DNA of 64,000 nt from CAVPDE01 sp963707125. Lineage in GTDB: Bacteria > Desulfobacterota > DSM-4660 > Desulfatiglandales > HGW-15. A model generated the notes under the pieces. The model saw only the letters and a program-made list of their open reading frames with translations. It was not told the DNA's origin and did no database searches. Positions 50,163-58,182 of this stretch are shown in pieces. Every line of letters begins with the position of its first letter. Position 1 is the first letter of the stretch. The stretch is taken from the NCBI GenBank assembly GCA_963707125.1, contig CAVPOU010000016.1, positions 62,001 through 126,000 on the forward strand. The letters are read 5' to 3'. Made by a program: the position numbers and the translations under genes.

Positions 50163-50879
50163 ATGATGGAAGTCAGAGTGCAGGAAAGAATTTTTCAGGA
50201 GTTTCCTCTTTTTCGCAGGGGGATCGTCGTAGCGTCGGGGATTCAAAATCAAGGCGCCTCGAAGGAGCTCGAGACCCTTCTTAATGAGGCGGTGGAATCT
50301 GCCGGCCGCCAACCCATCGACGTCAAAGCCGACCCGAGAATTTTTGTCTGGAGCGAGGCTCACAGAAAATTCGGGTCCAACCCCAACAAGTTCCCTCCTG
50401 CTCATTTTTCTTTGGTCAAGCGAGTTCAAAAACCGGGAATCCATCTTCCTTTTATTAACAAGGTGGTTACCATCATGAACTGCAATTCCATTGCGGATGT
50501 GATTCCCGTAGGAGGAGATGATCTGGAGCACGCCGGGCTATGCCTCGAACTCCGTTATGCTTCAGGCCAGGAGACTTTCGTCCCCCTTGACTCACCCGAG
50601 ACCTCTGAACATCCGGCACCGGGTGAGGTCATCTATGCGGTGGTGGATACAGGAAGGGTCATGTGCCGCCGATGGAATTGGCGGAACGGCTATGAGACCC
50701 GCATCACTGAAGAGACGCGGGCCATGGTCATGAATATTGACGGATTGGGAGAGGAGAGCGAATTCAGAGCCGCAAAGACAAGGGACCGGGTGGCGGTGAT
50801 GCTGGAGAAGTACTGCGGGGCTCGGACCGCAACGGCAATGCTGTCTCCTGCTTACACCTCTTTTCAGTTCGAAGTGTGA
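50163..50879 (+). CDS. B3/B4 tRNA-binding domain protein
   Basis: 238 residues, stand-alone B3/B4 domain as in the phenylalanyl-tRNA synthetase beta chain. Contains RKFGSNPNKFPPAHFSLVKR and NKVVTIMNCNSIADVIPVGG, the typical core of this family, followed by VVDTGRVMCRRWNWRNGYET. Such proteins may hydrolyse mischarged tRNAs or bind free amino acids; none is assigned here. Two adjacent ATGs after AGGAGACAGG. Separated by the terminator from the signalling genes. Confidence 0.88.
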   Translation: MMEVRVQERIFQEFPLFRRGIVVASGIQNQGASKELETLLNEAVESAGRQPIDVKADPRIFVWSEAHRKFGSNPNKFPPAHFSLVKRVQKPGIHLPFINKVVTIMNCNSIADVIPVGGDDLEHAGLCLELRYASGQETFVPLDSPETSEHPAPGEVIYAVVDTGRVMCRRWNWRNGYETRITEETRAMVMNIDGLGEESEFRAAKTRDRVAVMLEKYCGARTATAMLSPAYTSFQFEV

Positions 50880-50928
50880 GGGTGTGCGCAACCATTAATC
50901 TTTTCGTGAAGGAGGATAGGAAGAAGAG

Positions 50929-51276
50929 ATGTCGGAGAAATTCAAAAGAGGATTAATAGCGTGCCTGATCATGGGTTTCTTTGTTGCGGTTGTCCCTTTG
51001 ATGGACCAATCGCCGGCGCAGGCAAAACCTTTCCGAATGGGTGTGCTCCCTGATAAAGGAGCAAAGTTCGGGTGCGGGACCTGCCATGTGAACCCGGCAG
51101 GAGGCGGGCCAAGGAACTCTTTTGGCCAGGACTATGAGAAGGTGGGAATAAAAGCAGGAGACAAGTACACACAGGAACTGGGCGCCATTGATTCCGACAA
51201 AGACGGCGCCACCAATGATCAGGAGTTTAGCGCCGGCACGCATCCGGGAGATCCTGCCTCAAAGCCTGTTCGCTGA
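50929..51276 (+). CDS. Secreted mono-haem cytochrome with EF-hand-like calcium site
   Basis: 115 residues: signal peptide to about SPAQA, a CGTCH haem c motif at residues ~49-53, and a C-terminal DSDKDGATNDQE calcium-binding loop of the EF-hand/dockerin type (D-x-D-x-D). Expected in the periplasm. GAAGGAGG precedes ATG 50929. It is followed 33 bp later by a haem b-type membrane protein, so the two probably form an electron transfer pair. Methionine or histidine as sixth ligand is not obvious (one candidate is Met38 in FRMGVL). Confidence 0.85.
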   Translation: MSEKFKRGLIACLIMGFFVAVVPLMDQSPAQAKPFRMGVLPDKGAKFGCGTCHVNPAGGGPRNSFGQDYEKVGIKAGDKYTQELGAIDSDKDGATNDQEFSAGTHPGDPASKPVR

Positions 51277-51309
51277 GAATCTCTTCCTGATGGAAAGGAT
51301 CGCGATGCC

Positions 51310-51912
51310 ATGAAGAAGGCCATGCTCTTTGCAGCGATGATTTTTTGCCTGGCCGTGCCCGGTATCTCATGGGCCAAGGCTCTGATGCCGGGCCTTCCGT
51401 GGAGCGTCTATCTCTACGAAGTGGGTCGCTTGCTGGCGCTCCTCGCTTTTGTGGTCATGTTTTTTCAGTACGTCCTCAGTTCGAAAATCCCATGGGTGGA
51501 GCGAGGACTGGGACCAGGAAATCTTTTCAAGCTTCACAGAAGGTGGGGCTTGATCGCCTTTTTGCTGATCCTGAGCCATCCTGTGCTCATTCTCCTTTCA
51601 GAGCGGATCCAGGGATATGCGTCAGCCATGTCTCCGGTGAAGATTCTTGGGGCGGTAACGTTAGTAGTCCTATCTGCGGCAGTGCTTGCCGCGCTGCTTT
51701 CAAGAAGGCTTCACATAAAAGTTCAAACCTGGAAGAGGGTTCACAAGGCGACGTACGTGGTATTCCCTCTGGGATTTGTTCACAGCCTGCTCATAGGAAC
51801 GACCCTGCAAAAAGGGCCAGTCAGGGTATTGTGGTTTGTGCTGGCCGCCGGTTACTTCGCCATTCTGGGCCACAAATTGCTGAAGGGTTCTCCGGTGAAG
51901 CATCCGTCCTGA
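51310..51912 (+). CDS. Ferric-reductase-like haem b membrane protein
   Basis: 200 residues: signal-like first segment (1-22), then five membrane helices (~32-55, 75-93, 110-130, 148-165, 172-190). Histidine pairs in FKLHRRWGLIAFLLILSHPVL and RVHKATYVVFPLGFVHSLL can ligate haem b across the membrane as in the ferric reductase/YedZ fold. No FAD or NAD domain, so electrons must pass from or to a partner, most likely the periplasmic cytochrome upstream. Confidence 0.85.
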   Translation: MKKAMLFAAMIFCLAVPGISWAKALMPGLPWSVYLYEVGRLLALLAFVVMFFQYVLSSKIPWVERGLGPGNLFKLHRRWGLIAFLLILSHPVLILLSERIQGYASAMSPVKILGAVTLVVLSAAVLAALLSRRLHIKVQTWKRVHKATYVVFPLGFVHSLLIGTTLQKGPVRVLWFVLAAGYFAILGHKLLKGSPVKHPS

Positions 51913-51934
51913 AGCGCCTCAAAGCCCCGGTAAA

Positions 51935-52028
51935 CAGTAGGCAGTAGGTAGTAGGCAGTAAGGAGACAAGGACGTAAGGGACCTGCGGACCAATGAGACT
52001 GCTTACTGTTTACTGCCTACTGCTTACT
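51935..52028. repeat. Inverted repeat with tandem arms (GCAGTA family), copy 2
   Basis: AGTAGGCAGTAGGTAGTAGGCAGTAAGGAG on the left, CTGCTTACTGTTTACTGCCTACTGCTTACT on the right. It lies between convergent genes, and its right edge overlaps the end of the MFS gene. Confidence 0.88.
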
Positions 52029-53190
52029 CATCTTTTTTGGCGCTCCTTTCAGGGAGCATGGCGATGAGTCCGACGGTCAGCAAAGGGATGACGGCCAGTG
52101 CGGCGAGGACAGGGCGTATGGAAAAGAGGTCGGCCAACTTTCCTGCAAGGGGTGTCATCATTCCTCCGGTTCCCCACGCTAATCCCATCATGAGACTCGA
52201 AACCATGGATTTGCCTTTGGGCGCAATTTCCTGAGCCATGGTCACACCCAGGGGCAAGGAAGCCATGACGAAAAACCCAGCGAGAAAAGCGCTCGCGTAA
52301 GCCCAGTCCCCGGGAAGAAGGAGTAGGAGGTACAGGCAGGGCGTTGCGAGGCCATGGCTCAGGAAAAAGACGGGCTTGAATCCGAACCGGTCTGAGAAGT
52401 GACCGGCTGCCACCCCGCTCAGTGCCCCCGCAACAGTGAAGATGGAAACAATGGTTCCTATGGAGAGCAGAGAGAAGCCTTCACGGGCGTAATAGATGGG
52501 AAGAAACGTCATGTAGACCTGTCCAACAAAGGACCGCAAGACCATGACGGCCCAGAGGACGAAGATGGGCTTCCATACCTCTCCAAAAGCTTCCTTGATG
52601 GAACCCATGAACCCCAGGTTCCCCAGGCCTTCCGTGGTGGGAACAGGAACGATCTTGTAGAGAAAAGCCATCAGGACGAGACCGAAGACCATGGTCACCG
52701 GAGAGGACTCCAGTCCCCAGGAGTGAACGAAAAAGGCGATGAAGATCGGACCCAAGCCGAAGGAGAGGGTTCCGCCCAGGTTGAAAAGGGACATGGAAAG
52801 GCCGAAACGAGAGCCGGCGTACTGGGAAACCATGCCTGCAGCCGGGGGGTGGAACATGGAGACCCCGATGGACCCCATGGAGACGAAGAAAAGCAAAACC
52901 ACGTAGGAGGGCGCTACCCCGATGAGGGGCATAAAGACCGTGGCCAGAAGGGGGCCGCCCAGAATAAAAATCCGGGTGTGATAATGGTCGGCAACGTAGC
53001 CGGCCGAGGGTTGGACCACAAAGGCCAGGAAGCGGCTGATGCCCGCAAGGAGACCTACCTGGGTCAGGGTGAGTCCCAGCTTGTCCACGAAAAGGGGGAG
53101 CAAGGGCGTCAAGAAAGCAGCATAGAAGTCCCCGGTGAAGTGAACCAGAGACAAGGCGAAAATGACTTTTGAATTTGCTCCCATGGTCAT
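52024..53190 (-). CDS. MFS transporter, fosmidomycin-resistance (Fsr)-like
   Basis: 388 residues, 12 predicted helices. N-terminal HFTGDFYAAFLTPLLPLFVDKLGLT and MFHPPAAGMVSQYAGSRFGLSMSLF are characteristic of Fsr-type major facilitator proteins. Exporter of unknown substrate; Fsr homologues export fosmidomycin and other small anions. The last codons reach into the GCAGTA repeat. Ribosome-binding site weak; ATG 53190 or 53184 possible. Confidence 0.88.
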   Translation of the reverse strand: MTMGANSKVIFALSLVHFTGDFYAAFLTPLLPLFVDKLGLTLTQVGLLAGISRFLAFVVQPSAGYVADHYHTRIFILGGPLLATVFMPLIGVAPSYVVLLFFVSMGSIGVSMFHPPAAGMVSQYAGSRFGLSMSLFNLGGTLSFGLGPIFIAFFVHSWGLESSPVTMVFGLVLMAFLYKIVPVPTTEGLGNLGFMGSIKEAFGEVWKPIFVLWAVMVLRSFVGQVYMTFLPIYYAREGFSLLSIGTIVSIFTVAGALSGVAAGHFSDRFGFKPVFFLSHGLATPCLYLLLLLPGDWAYASAFLAGFFVMASLPLGVTMAQEIAPKGKSMVSSLMMGLAWGTGGMMTPLAGKLADLFSIRPVLAALAVIPLLTVGLIAMLPERSAKKDE

Positions 53191-53256
53191 GTGTGCGCTA
53201 CCCGCAGAACACTGTGCAATTAGATCCCTCGGCTTTTGAAGTCAAGGATATAATAC

Positions 53257-53373
53257 AGGGACAAAGGCACAGAGGGCACAAAGGCACAAAGCAGAAAAAC
53301 CCCTCCGCTCTGTCCCTTTGTGCCTCTGTGCCTTTGTGCCTGTCTTCATTTGTGCCTTTGCCACTTTGTCCCT
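53257..53373. repeat. Inverted repeat with tandem arms (GGCACAAA family)
   Basis: AGGGACAAAGGCACAGAGGGCACAAAGGCACAAAG faces CTTTGTGCCTCTGTGCCTTTGTGCC, followed by a second weaker GTGCCTTTGCCACTTTGTCCCT. It fills the divergent gap between the MFS gene and rpiB. Confidence 0.88.
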
Positions 53374-53452
53374 CAAGCTGGCGGGTTCGGCCCAATGCAT
53401 TTCGCTCCAGGTCGCCGGTCTGCTTTCGGGCTCCTGGTATCACAATTAAAAA

Positions 53453-53482
53453 TTGACAGGGAAAAGCGGTTTTTACTATATT
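53453..53482 (+). promoter_or_regulatory. Predicted sigma70 promoter of the rpiB-glyA-rib operon
   Basis: TTGACA at 53453-53458, 18 bases, TATATT at 53477-53482; 45 bases before the rpiB ATG. Both boxes are close to consensus. Confidence 0.7.
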
Positions 53483-53526
53483 CCCTACTGATCTCAAGGA
53501 TTTCTTGGTGGGAGCGTTTATAACGA

Positions 53527-53958
53527 ATGAACATCATCATTGGATCAGATCACGCTGGCTATGACCTGAAAGAGGTCTGTAAGGCTCATCTGCTGCAATC
53601 CGGGGAGCATCGGGTAACGGATGTCGGCGTTTTCAGCCACGACTCCTCCGATTACCCTCGGATCGCGAAAGAGGTGGCAGGGGCGGTCAGCCGCGGGGAA
53701 TACGACCGCGGTGTGCTGATTTGCGGCTCAGGAATCGGGATGTCGATCACCGCGAATAGATTCAAGCGAGTGAGGGCTGCGCTGTGCCATGATGTCTATT
53801 CTGCGAAGATGAGCAGGCTCCACAATGATGCCAATATCCTGGCTATGGGCGGGAGAATCGTGGGCCCTGGTGTTGCTCTGGAGATCCTGGAGGTGTTCCT
53901 GAAAACGGAATTCGAGGGAGGCAGGCACAAGAAAAGGCTGGATCTCATTGATGGTTGA
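53527..53958 (+). CDS. rpiB: Ribose-5-phosphate isomerase B
   Basis: Interconverts ribose-5-P and ribulose-5-P. IGSDHAGYDLKE at the start, the catalytic cysteine loop VLICGSGIGMSITANR and the HNDANILAMGGRI segment with conserved His-Asn are intact. 143 residues. It is the first gene of the long operon and supplies ribulose-5-P, the substrate of the RibB half of RibBA. The stop overlaps the glyA start. Confidence 0.96.
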   Translation: MNIIIGSDHAGYDLKEVCKAHLLQSGEHRVTDVGVFSHDSSDYPRIAKEVAGAVSRGEYDRGVLICGSGIGMSITANRFKRVRAALCHDVYSAKMSRLHNDANILAMGGRIVGPGVALEILEVFLKTEFEGGRHKKRLDLIDG

Positions 53959-55231
53959 GGATGTGGATGTGGAAGAACTGAGCTTGAAGCGTATGGACCC
54001 GGAGGTGGCGCGAGCCATCGAGGCAGAGATCGAACGGGAGAAGAACACGCTCGTGCTGATTGCCTCAGAAAACTATGCCTCAAGGGCGGTGATGGAAGCA
54101 ACGGCCAGTGTGATGACCAACAAATACGCCGAAGGGTATCCCAAGAAGAGATACTACGGCGGCTGTGACTATGTGGACATTGTGGAAAGGCTGGCGATCG
54201 AGAGGGCCAGAAAGCTTTTCAGGTCGGAATATGCGAATGTCCAGCCCCACTCCGGTTCCCAGGCGAACATGGCCGTCTACTTCTCTTTTCTAAAGCCCGG
54301 GGATACCATCCTCGGCATGGATCTCTCCCATGGGGGGCACCTGACCCACGGGAGCCCCGCGAATTTTTCCGGCAATTTCTTCAAGGTCGTCTCTTACGGC
54401 CTCCATGCGAAGAGTCAGCTCATTGACTATGACCAGGTGGAAGACCTGGCGAAGAAGCATAAGCCCAAAATGGTCGTTGCCGGGGCGAGCGCCTATCCCC
54501 GCGTGATCGACTTCCACAAATTCCGAGAAATCGCGAGCAGAGTCGGCGCTTACTTCATGGCCGATATTGCACACATCGCAGGGTTGGTGGTTGCTGAGCT
54601 GCACCCCTCGCCTGTGAACGAAGCGGACTTCATCACCTCGACGACTCACAAGACCCTTCGAGGTCCCAGAGGGGGACTGATCCTTTCAGAGGAAAAATAC
54701 GGCCCGTCTCTGGACAAAGGGCTGTTCCCGGGAATTCAGGGAGGGCCGCTCATGCACATCATTGCGGCGAAAGCGGTTTGCTTTGGGGAGGCTCTCCGGC
54801 CGGAATTCAGGCGCTACCAGCAGCAGGTGGTCCGGAACGCCCGGACGCTCGCTGAGGAACTGGCGGGAACCGGATTTGAACTGATCTCCGGAGGCACGGA
54901 CAATCATTTGCTCCTGATCGATCTGAGCGCAAGAGGCTTGAGCGGGCTGGAGGCTGAAAGATCGTTGGGAGCAGCCGGTCTGGTCGTGAACAAGAATGTC
55001 GTGCCCTCTGACCAAAGAGGCCCCCGGGTGACGAGCGGGCTGAGGATCGGAACCCCAGCGGTGACGACCAGAGGCATGAAAGAGGAGGAGATGAGAATCA
55101 TCGCCCGGTTGATCCGGAGGGTGCTTGAGAGTCCCGAGCAGGAAACGGTCCACCAACAGGTTCGCGCGGCAGTGGTCGAGCTTTGTCGTAAGTTCCCCAT
55201 CTATCGATATCTGGATCAGAAAGAGGAGTGA
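53951..55231 (+). CDS. glyA: Serine hydroxymethyltransferase
   Basis: PLP enzyme converting serine and tetrahydrofolate to glycine and methylene-THF. LIASENYASRAVMEA, YPKKRYYGGCDYVD, HGSPANFSG and the PLP lysine in TSTTHKTLRGPRGG are all present. About 426 residues. The ATG at 53951 lies inside the last codons of rpiB (8-bp overlap), implying coupling. It is the one-carbon donor for thymidylate and purine synthesis, near dCMP deaminase and nrdR. Confidence 0.97.
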   Translation: MVEDVDVEELSLKRMDPEVARAIEAEIEREKNTLVLIASENYASRAVMEATASVMTNKYAEGYPKKRYYGGCDYVDIVERLAIERARKLFRSEYANVQPHSGSQANMAVYFSFLKPGDTILGMDLSHGGHLTHGSPANFSGNFFKVVSYGLHAKSQLIDYDQVEDLAKKHKPKMVVAGASAYPRVIDFHKFREIASRVGAYFMADIAHIAGLVVAELHPSPVNEADFITSTTHKTLRGPRGGLILSEEKYGPSLDKGLFPGIQGGPLMHIIAAKAVCFGEALRPEFRRYQQQVVRNARTLAEELAGTGFELISGGTDNHLLLIDLSARGLSGLEAERSLGAAGLVVNKNVVPSDQRGPRVTSGLRIGTPAVTTRGMKEEEMRIIARLIRRVLESPEQETVHQQVRAAVVELCRKFPIYRYLDQKEE

Positions 55232-55236
55232 CAGGC

Positions 55237-55683
55237 GTGACTAGACCCACTTGGCCGGAATACTTCATGGCCATCACCCGACTGGTCTCCAGGAGATCGA
55301 CGTGCCTGAGGCGCAGTGTGGGAGCCGTCCTCGTGAAAGACAAAAGAATTCTTGCTACAGGATACAACGGCGCCCCTGCAGGGCTGAAACACTGCGAAGA
55401 GGTGGGTTGTCTGAGAGCCGATTCCGCCGTCCCCTCTGGCATGCGCCACGAACTGTGCCGAGGCCTTCACGCGGAGCAGAACGTGATTATCCAGGCGGCG
55501 TTTCACGGCATCTCGATACAAGGCGCAACCCTCTATTGTACCAACAAGCCGTGCGTGATATGCTCGAAGATGATCATCAACGCTGGCATTATGAAGGTCT
55601 TTTATGAGGAGGGTTATGATGATCCTCTTTCTGATCAAATGCTCGCAGAAGCCGGAATAGAAACAGTGAGGTTGAGCCTATGA
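55237..55683 (+). CDS. dCMP deaminase (ComEB-like)
   Basis: Zinc deaminase converting dCMP to dUMP. Zinc ligands are H in LHAEQNVI (with catalytic Glu) and the cysteines of NKPCVICSK. RRSTCLRRSVGAVLVKDKRI and GYNGAPAGLKHC are typical; 148 residues. GTG 55237 is preferred because GAGGAG lies 8 bases upstream; a GTG at 55228 overlaps the glyA stop. The stop overlaps nrdR as ATGA. Confidence 0.93.
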   Translation: MTRPTWPEYFMAITRLVSRRSTCLRRSVGAVLVKDKRILATGYNGAPAGLKHCEEVGCLRADSAVPSGMRHELCRGLHAEQNVIIQAAFHGISIQGATLYCTNKPCVICSKMIINAGIMKVFYEEGYDDPLSDQMLAEAGIETVRLSL

Positions 55684-56174
55684 GATGTCCCTACTGCAGT
55701 AAACTGGACAACAAGGTCATTGACTCCCGGTTAAGCAAGGACGGTCGCACCATCCGCCGCCGCCGGGAATGTATTGAATGCGACAGAAGGTTCACCACCT
55801 ACGAAAAGCTGGAAGAGGTCCTTCCCATGGTGGTTAAGAAGGATGGGAGGCGGGAGCCCTTCAGCAGGGACAAGATCATCGGGGGGATCAAGAAAGCCTG
55901 CCAGAAAAGGCCGGTGAGCATTACGAAGATAGATGAGTTCGTGGATTCCGTGGAGCTCTATTTCCAGGAGCTCGGCAAAAAGGAGATCGACAGCAAGGAG
56001 ATTGGGGAAAGGGTCATCAATCGTCTCAAAGAGTGGGACGAAGTGGCCTATGTGCGCTTCGCCTCGGTCTACAGGCAGTTCAGGGACATCAACGAGTTCA
56101 TGGCCGAGCTGGAGGGAATCCTCAAGACGCGGAAAGAGAAGGAGGGAACAAAGAAAAGCCTTCCGGCGGATTGA
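55680..56174 (+). CDS. nrdR: Ribonucleotide reductase regulator NrdR
   Basis: Transcriptional repressor with zinc ribbon (CPYC..CIEC, residues 3-34), the basic RRRRECIECDRRFTTYE segment, and an ATP-cone (~49-140; VKKDGRREPFSRDKIIGGIKKAC). 164 residues including a lysine-rich tail. Senses dATP/ATP to repress nrd genes. Overlaps the deaminase by 4 bp and precedes ribD, the common bacterial order. Confidence 0.97.
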   Translation: MRCPYCSKLDNKVIDSRLSKDGRTIRRRRECIECDRRFTTYEKLEEVLPMVVKKDGRREPFSRDKIIGGIKKACQKRPVSITKIDEFVDSVELYFQELGKKEIDSKEIGERVINRLKEWDEVAYVRFASVYRQFRDINEFMAELEGILKTRKEKEGTKKSLPAD

Positions 56175-56197
56175 CTGCCGGGTCTCGATAGAAGGGG

Positions 56198-57322
56198 TTG
56201 AGCGGTCAGACGTTGAAGGACAGGCACGAGAAGTTCATGAAAGCGGCTCTTGGCTTTGCCAAAAAGGGCCTGGGGAAAACCTCGCCGAACCCTGCCGTGG
56301 GAGCGGTGATTGCCAGGAGGGGTCAAGTCGTTGCAGCGGGCTTTCACCGGAAGGCAGGAGAGGTTCATGCCGAGGTGGAGGCTCTGAACCAGCTCCGAGG
56401 CAAAGCCAGGCGGGGAGACACCCTTTATGTGACCCTGGAACCGTGCAACCACTTTGGAAGAACCCCTCCCTGCACGCAAGCGATTCTTAAAAAGGGCATT
56501 CGGAAAGTCGTGGTGGGAATGAGGGATCCAAACCCTCACGTGACGGGCGGAGGGTGCGACTATCTGTCCGGGCAAGGAGTGGAGGTCGTGACCGGTGTCT
56601 TGGAAGAGGAATGCCGGCGTCTCAATGAATGGTTTGTGACCTATGTCACCAAGGGGCGTCCCTTCGTGATCGCCAAAACCGCGTTGACTCTGGACGGCTG
56701 GACAGCGACTTCGACAGGACACTCGCGGTGGGTCACGAATGAGCGGTCCAGAGAATGGGTTCACCGTCTCAGGCATCAGGTGGACGGCATCCTGGTGGGG
56801 GTCGGAACCGTGATGGCCGACGATCCTCTCCTGAACACCCGGCTCAAGAAGGGAAGAGGGAAAGATCCGGTTCGTATCATCGTGGACACGCACCTGAGAA
56901 TTCCGGTGAATGCCCGGGTGCTTGCGCATCCACACGGATCCGAGACCCTCATCGCAGTCAGTGAGGATGTTCCTCCCCGCCGTATCGAGAGGCTCAAGAC
57001 AAAGGGGATATCCTTCCTCGTGTGCCCCAAAAAGGAAGGGAGAATTGACCTGATCGCGTTGATGGATATGTTAGGAAATAGGTCGATCACTTCCGTTCTT
57101 CTCGAGGGCGGCGCAACACTTATGGGAGCCATGATCCGGGAAAAGCTCGTTGATAAGTTCTGTATTTTCAAGGCTCCCAAAATTTTCGGGGGAAGTGACG
57201 GCAGGCCCATGGCCTTGGGGCAGGGGCCGAGCAAAATGGATCAAAGTATTCCGTTGAAGGACATCCGGATCAAGCGTTTTGGAGACGACCTGCTGATTGT
57301 GGGGTATCCTGAATATCCGTAG
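56198..57322 (+). CDS. ribD: Bifunctional riboflavin deaminase/reductase RibD
   Basis: N-terminal deaminase domain (SPNPAVGAVIARRG, zinc HAE in EVHAEVEAL and PCNHFGRTPPC) and C-terminal reductase (KTALTLDGWTATSTGHSRW, GVGTVMADDPLL, EGGATLMGAMI). Makes the ribitylamino-uracil phosphate from the GTP cyclohydrolase II product. The start is uncertain: TTG 56198, TTG 56213 or ATG 56237, all without an ideal Shine-Dalgarno; homology begins about 56240. Fold-back repeat follows before ribE. Confidence 0.95.
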   Translation: MSGQTLKDRHEKFMKAALGFAKKGLGKTSPNPAVGAVIARRGQVVAAGFHRKAGEVHAEVEALNQLRGKARRGDTLYVTLEPCNHFGRTPPCTQAILKKGIRKVVVGMRDPNPHVTGGGCDYLSGQGVEVVTGVLEEECRRLNEWFVTYVTKGRPFVIAKTALTLDGWTATSTGHSRWVTNERSREWVHRLRHQVDGILVGVGTVMADDPLLNTRLKKGRGKDPVRIIVDTHLRIPVNARVLAHPHGSETLIAVSEDVPPRRIERLKTKGISFLVCPKKEGRIDLIALMDMLGNRSITSVLLEGGATLMGAMIREKLVDKFCIFKAPKIFGGSDGRPMALGQGPSKMDQSIPLKDIRIKRFGDDLLIVGYPEYP

Positions 57323-57352
57323 CTTTGCTCTTTGCAGTTGAGTCAGAGGAGA

Positions 57353-57438
57353 GAATGTCGAATATCGAATCATGAACCGCAGAATGATGAAGTGTTTACT
57401 TCGACATTCGATATTCCTTGTTCGACATTTTGCGGTTT
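57353..57438. repeat. Fold-back repeat, GAACCGCAGAAT family, copy 3 (short)
   Basis: GAATGTCGAATATCGAATCATGAACCGCAGAATGATGAAG faces CTTCGACATTCGATATTCCTTGTTCGACATTTTGCGG. Shares GAACCGCAGAAT and CGATATTCCTTGTTCGACATT with copies 1 and 2 but in a different arrangement. It lies in the ribD-ribE spacer, in which I see no FMN riboswitch. Confidence 0.8.
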
Positions 57439-57517
57439 GAATTTTCTTCAAATTATGTGTGAAGCCATCGATTGGCTATACAATGGATAGAGTACTGGAA
57501 TTGAAATAGAGTGATGC

Positions 57518-58177
57518 ATGTTTACGGGACTCATAGAGGGAATCGGCAAAGTCAAGGAGCTCAGTCGCTTTGGAGAGGATCTGAGCATCACGATTTCGCC
57601 TCTCTTTGACATGCCCGATATCCGAATAGGAGAGAGTGTCTCTGTAGACGGAGTCTGCCTGACGGTCACTCGCCTCGGCCAGGGCTCGTTTCGCCTGGAT
57701 GTGTCCGCGGAGACTCTTTCAACGAGCACCCTGACCAAGACCAAGGTCGGGGATGAGGTAAATCTCGAAAGGGCGCTTCGTGTCACGGATCGCCTTGGAG
57801 GACACCTTGTCTCCGGTCATGTGGATGGGGTGGGAAGGATTCTCAAGAAAGAACAGAGGCAGCGGTCCTGGGTTCTTTGGTTCGGCGTTGAAGAGAATCT
57901 CCTGAAGTATATTATCGAAAAAGGCTCTGTTGCCGTAGACGGAATCAGCCTCACCGTCAATCGTTGCGACGACCACGGCTTCGAAGTCAATGTCATTCCT
58001 CAGACCGGAAAAGAGACAGGGATCATCAAGAAAAAGGTGGGAGACCCTGTCAACATTGAGACGGATCTGATAGGGAAATATGTGGAGAAGTTCTTACTCA
58101 AGGGCGACGTGTCTCACCGAAAGAAGGCTTCTCTCATTGATGAAAAACTGCTTAGGAAATATGGCTTTGGGGATTAG
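57518..58177 (+). CDS. ribE: Riboflavin synthase alpha chain
   Basis: Dismutates two dimethyl-ribityl-lumazine molecules to riboflavin. Two tandem lumazine-binding repeats start MFTGLIEGIGKVKEL and (around residue 99) VSGHVDGVGRILK, with SVSVDGVCLTV and GSVAVDGISLTV as the repeat cores. 219 residues. Six bases from ribBA. Confidence 0.97.
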   Translation: MFTGLIEGIGKVKELSRFGEDLSITISPLFDMPDIRIGESVSVDGVCLTVTRLGQGSFRLDVSAETLSTSTLTKTKVGDEVNLERALRVTDRLGGHLVSGHVDGVGRILKKEQRQRSWVLWFGVEENLLKYIIEKGSVAVDGISLTVNRCDDHGFEVNVIPQTGKETGIIKKKVGDPVNIETDLIGKYVEKFLLKGDVSHRKKASLIDEKLLRKYGFGD

Positions 58178-58182
58178 ATAAC

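Noticed and set aside
57323..57517. Possible FMN riboswitch before ribE
   Set aside because: The spacer is explained by the GAACCGCAGAAT fold-back repeat, and none of the conserved FMN-element segments is recognisable.
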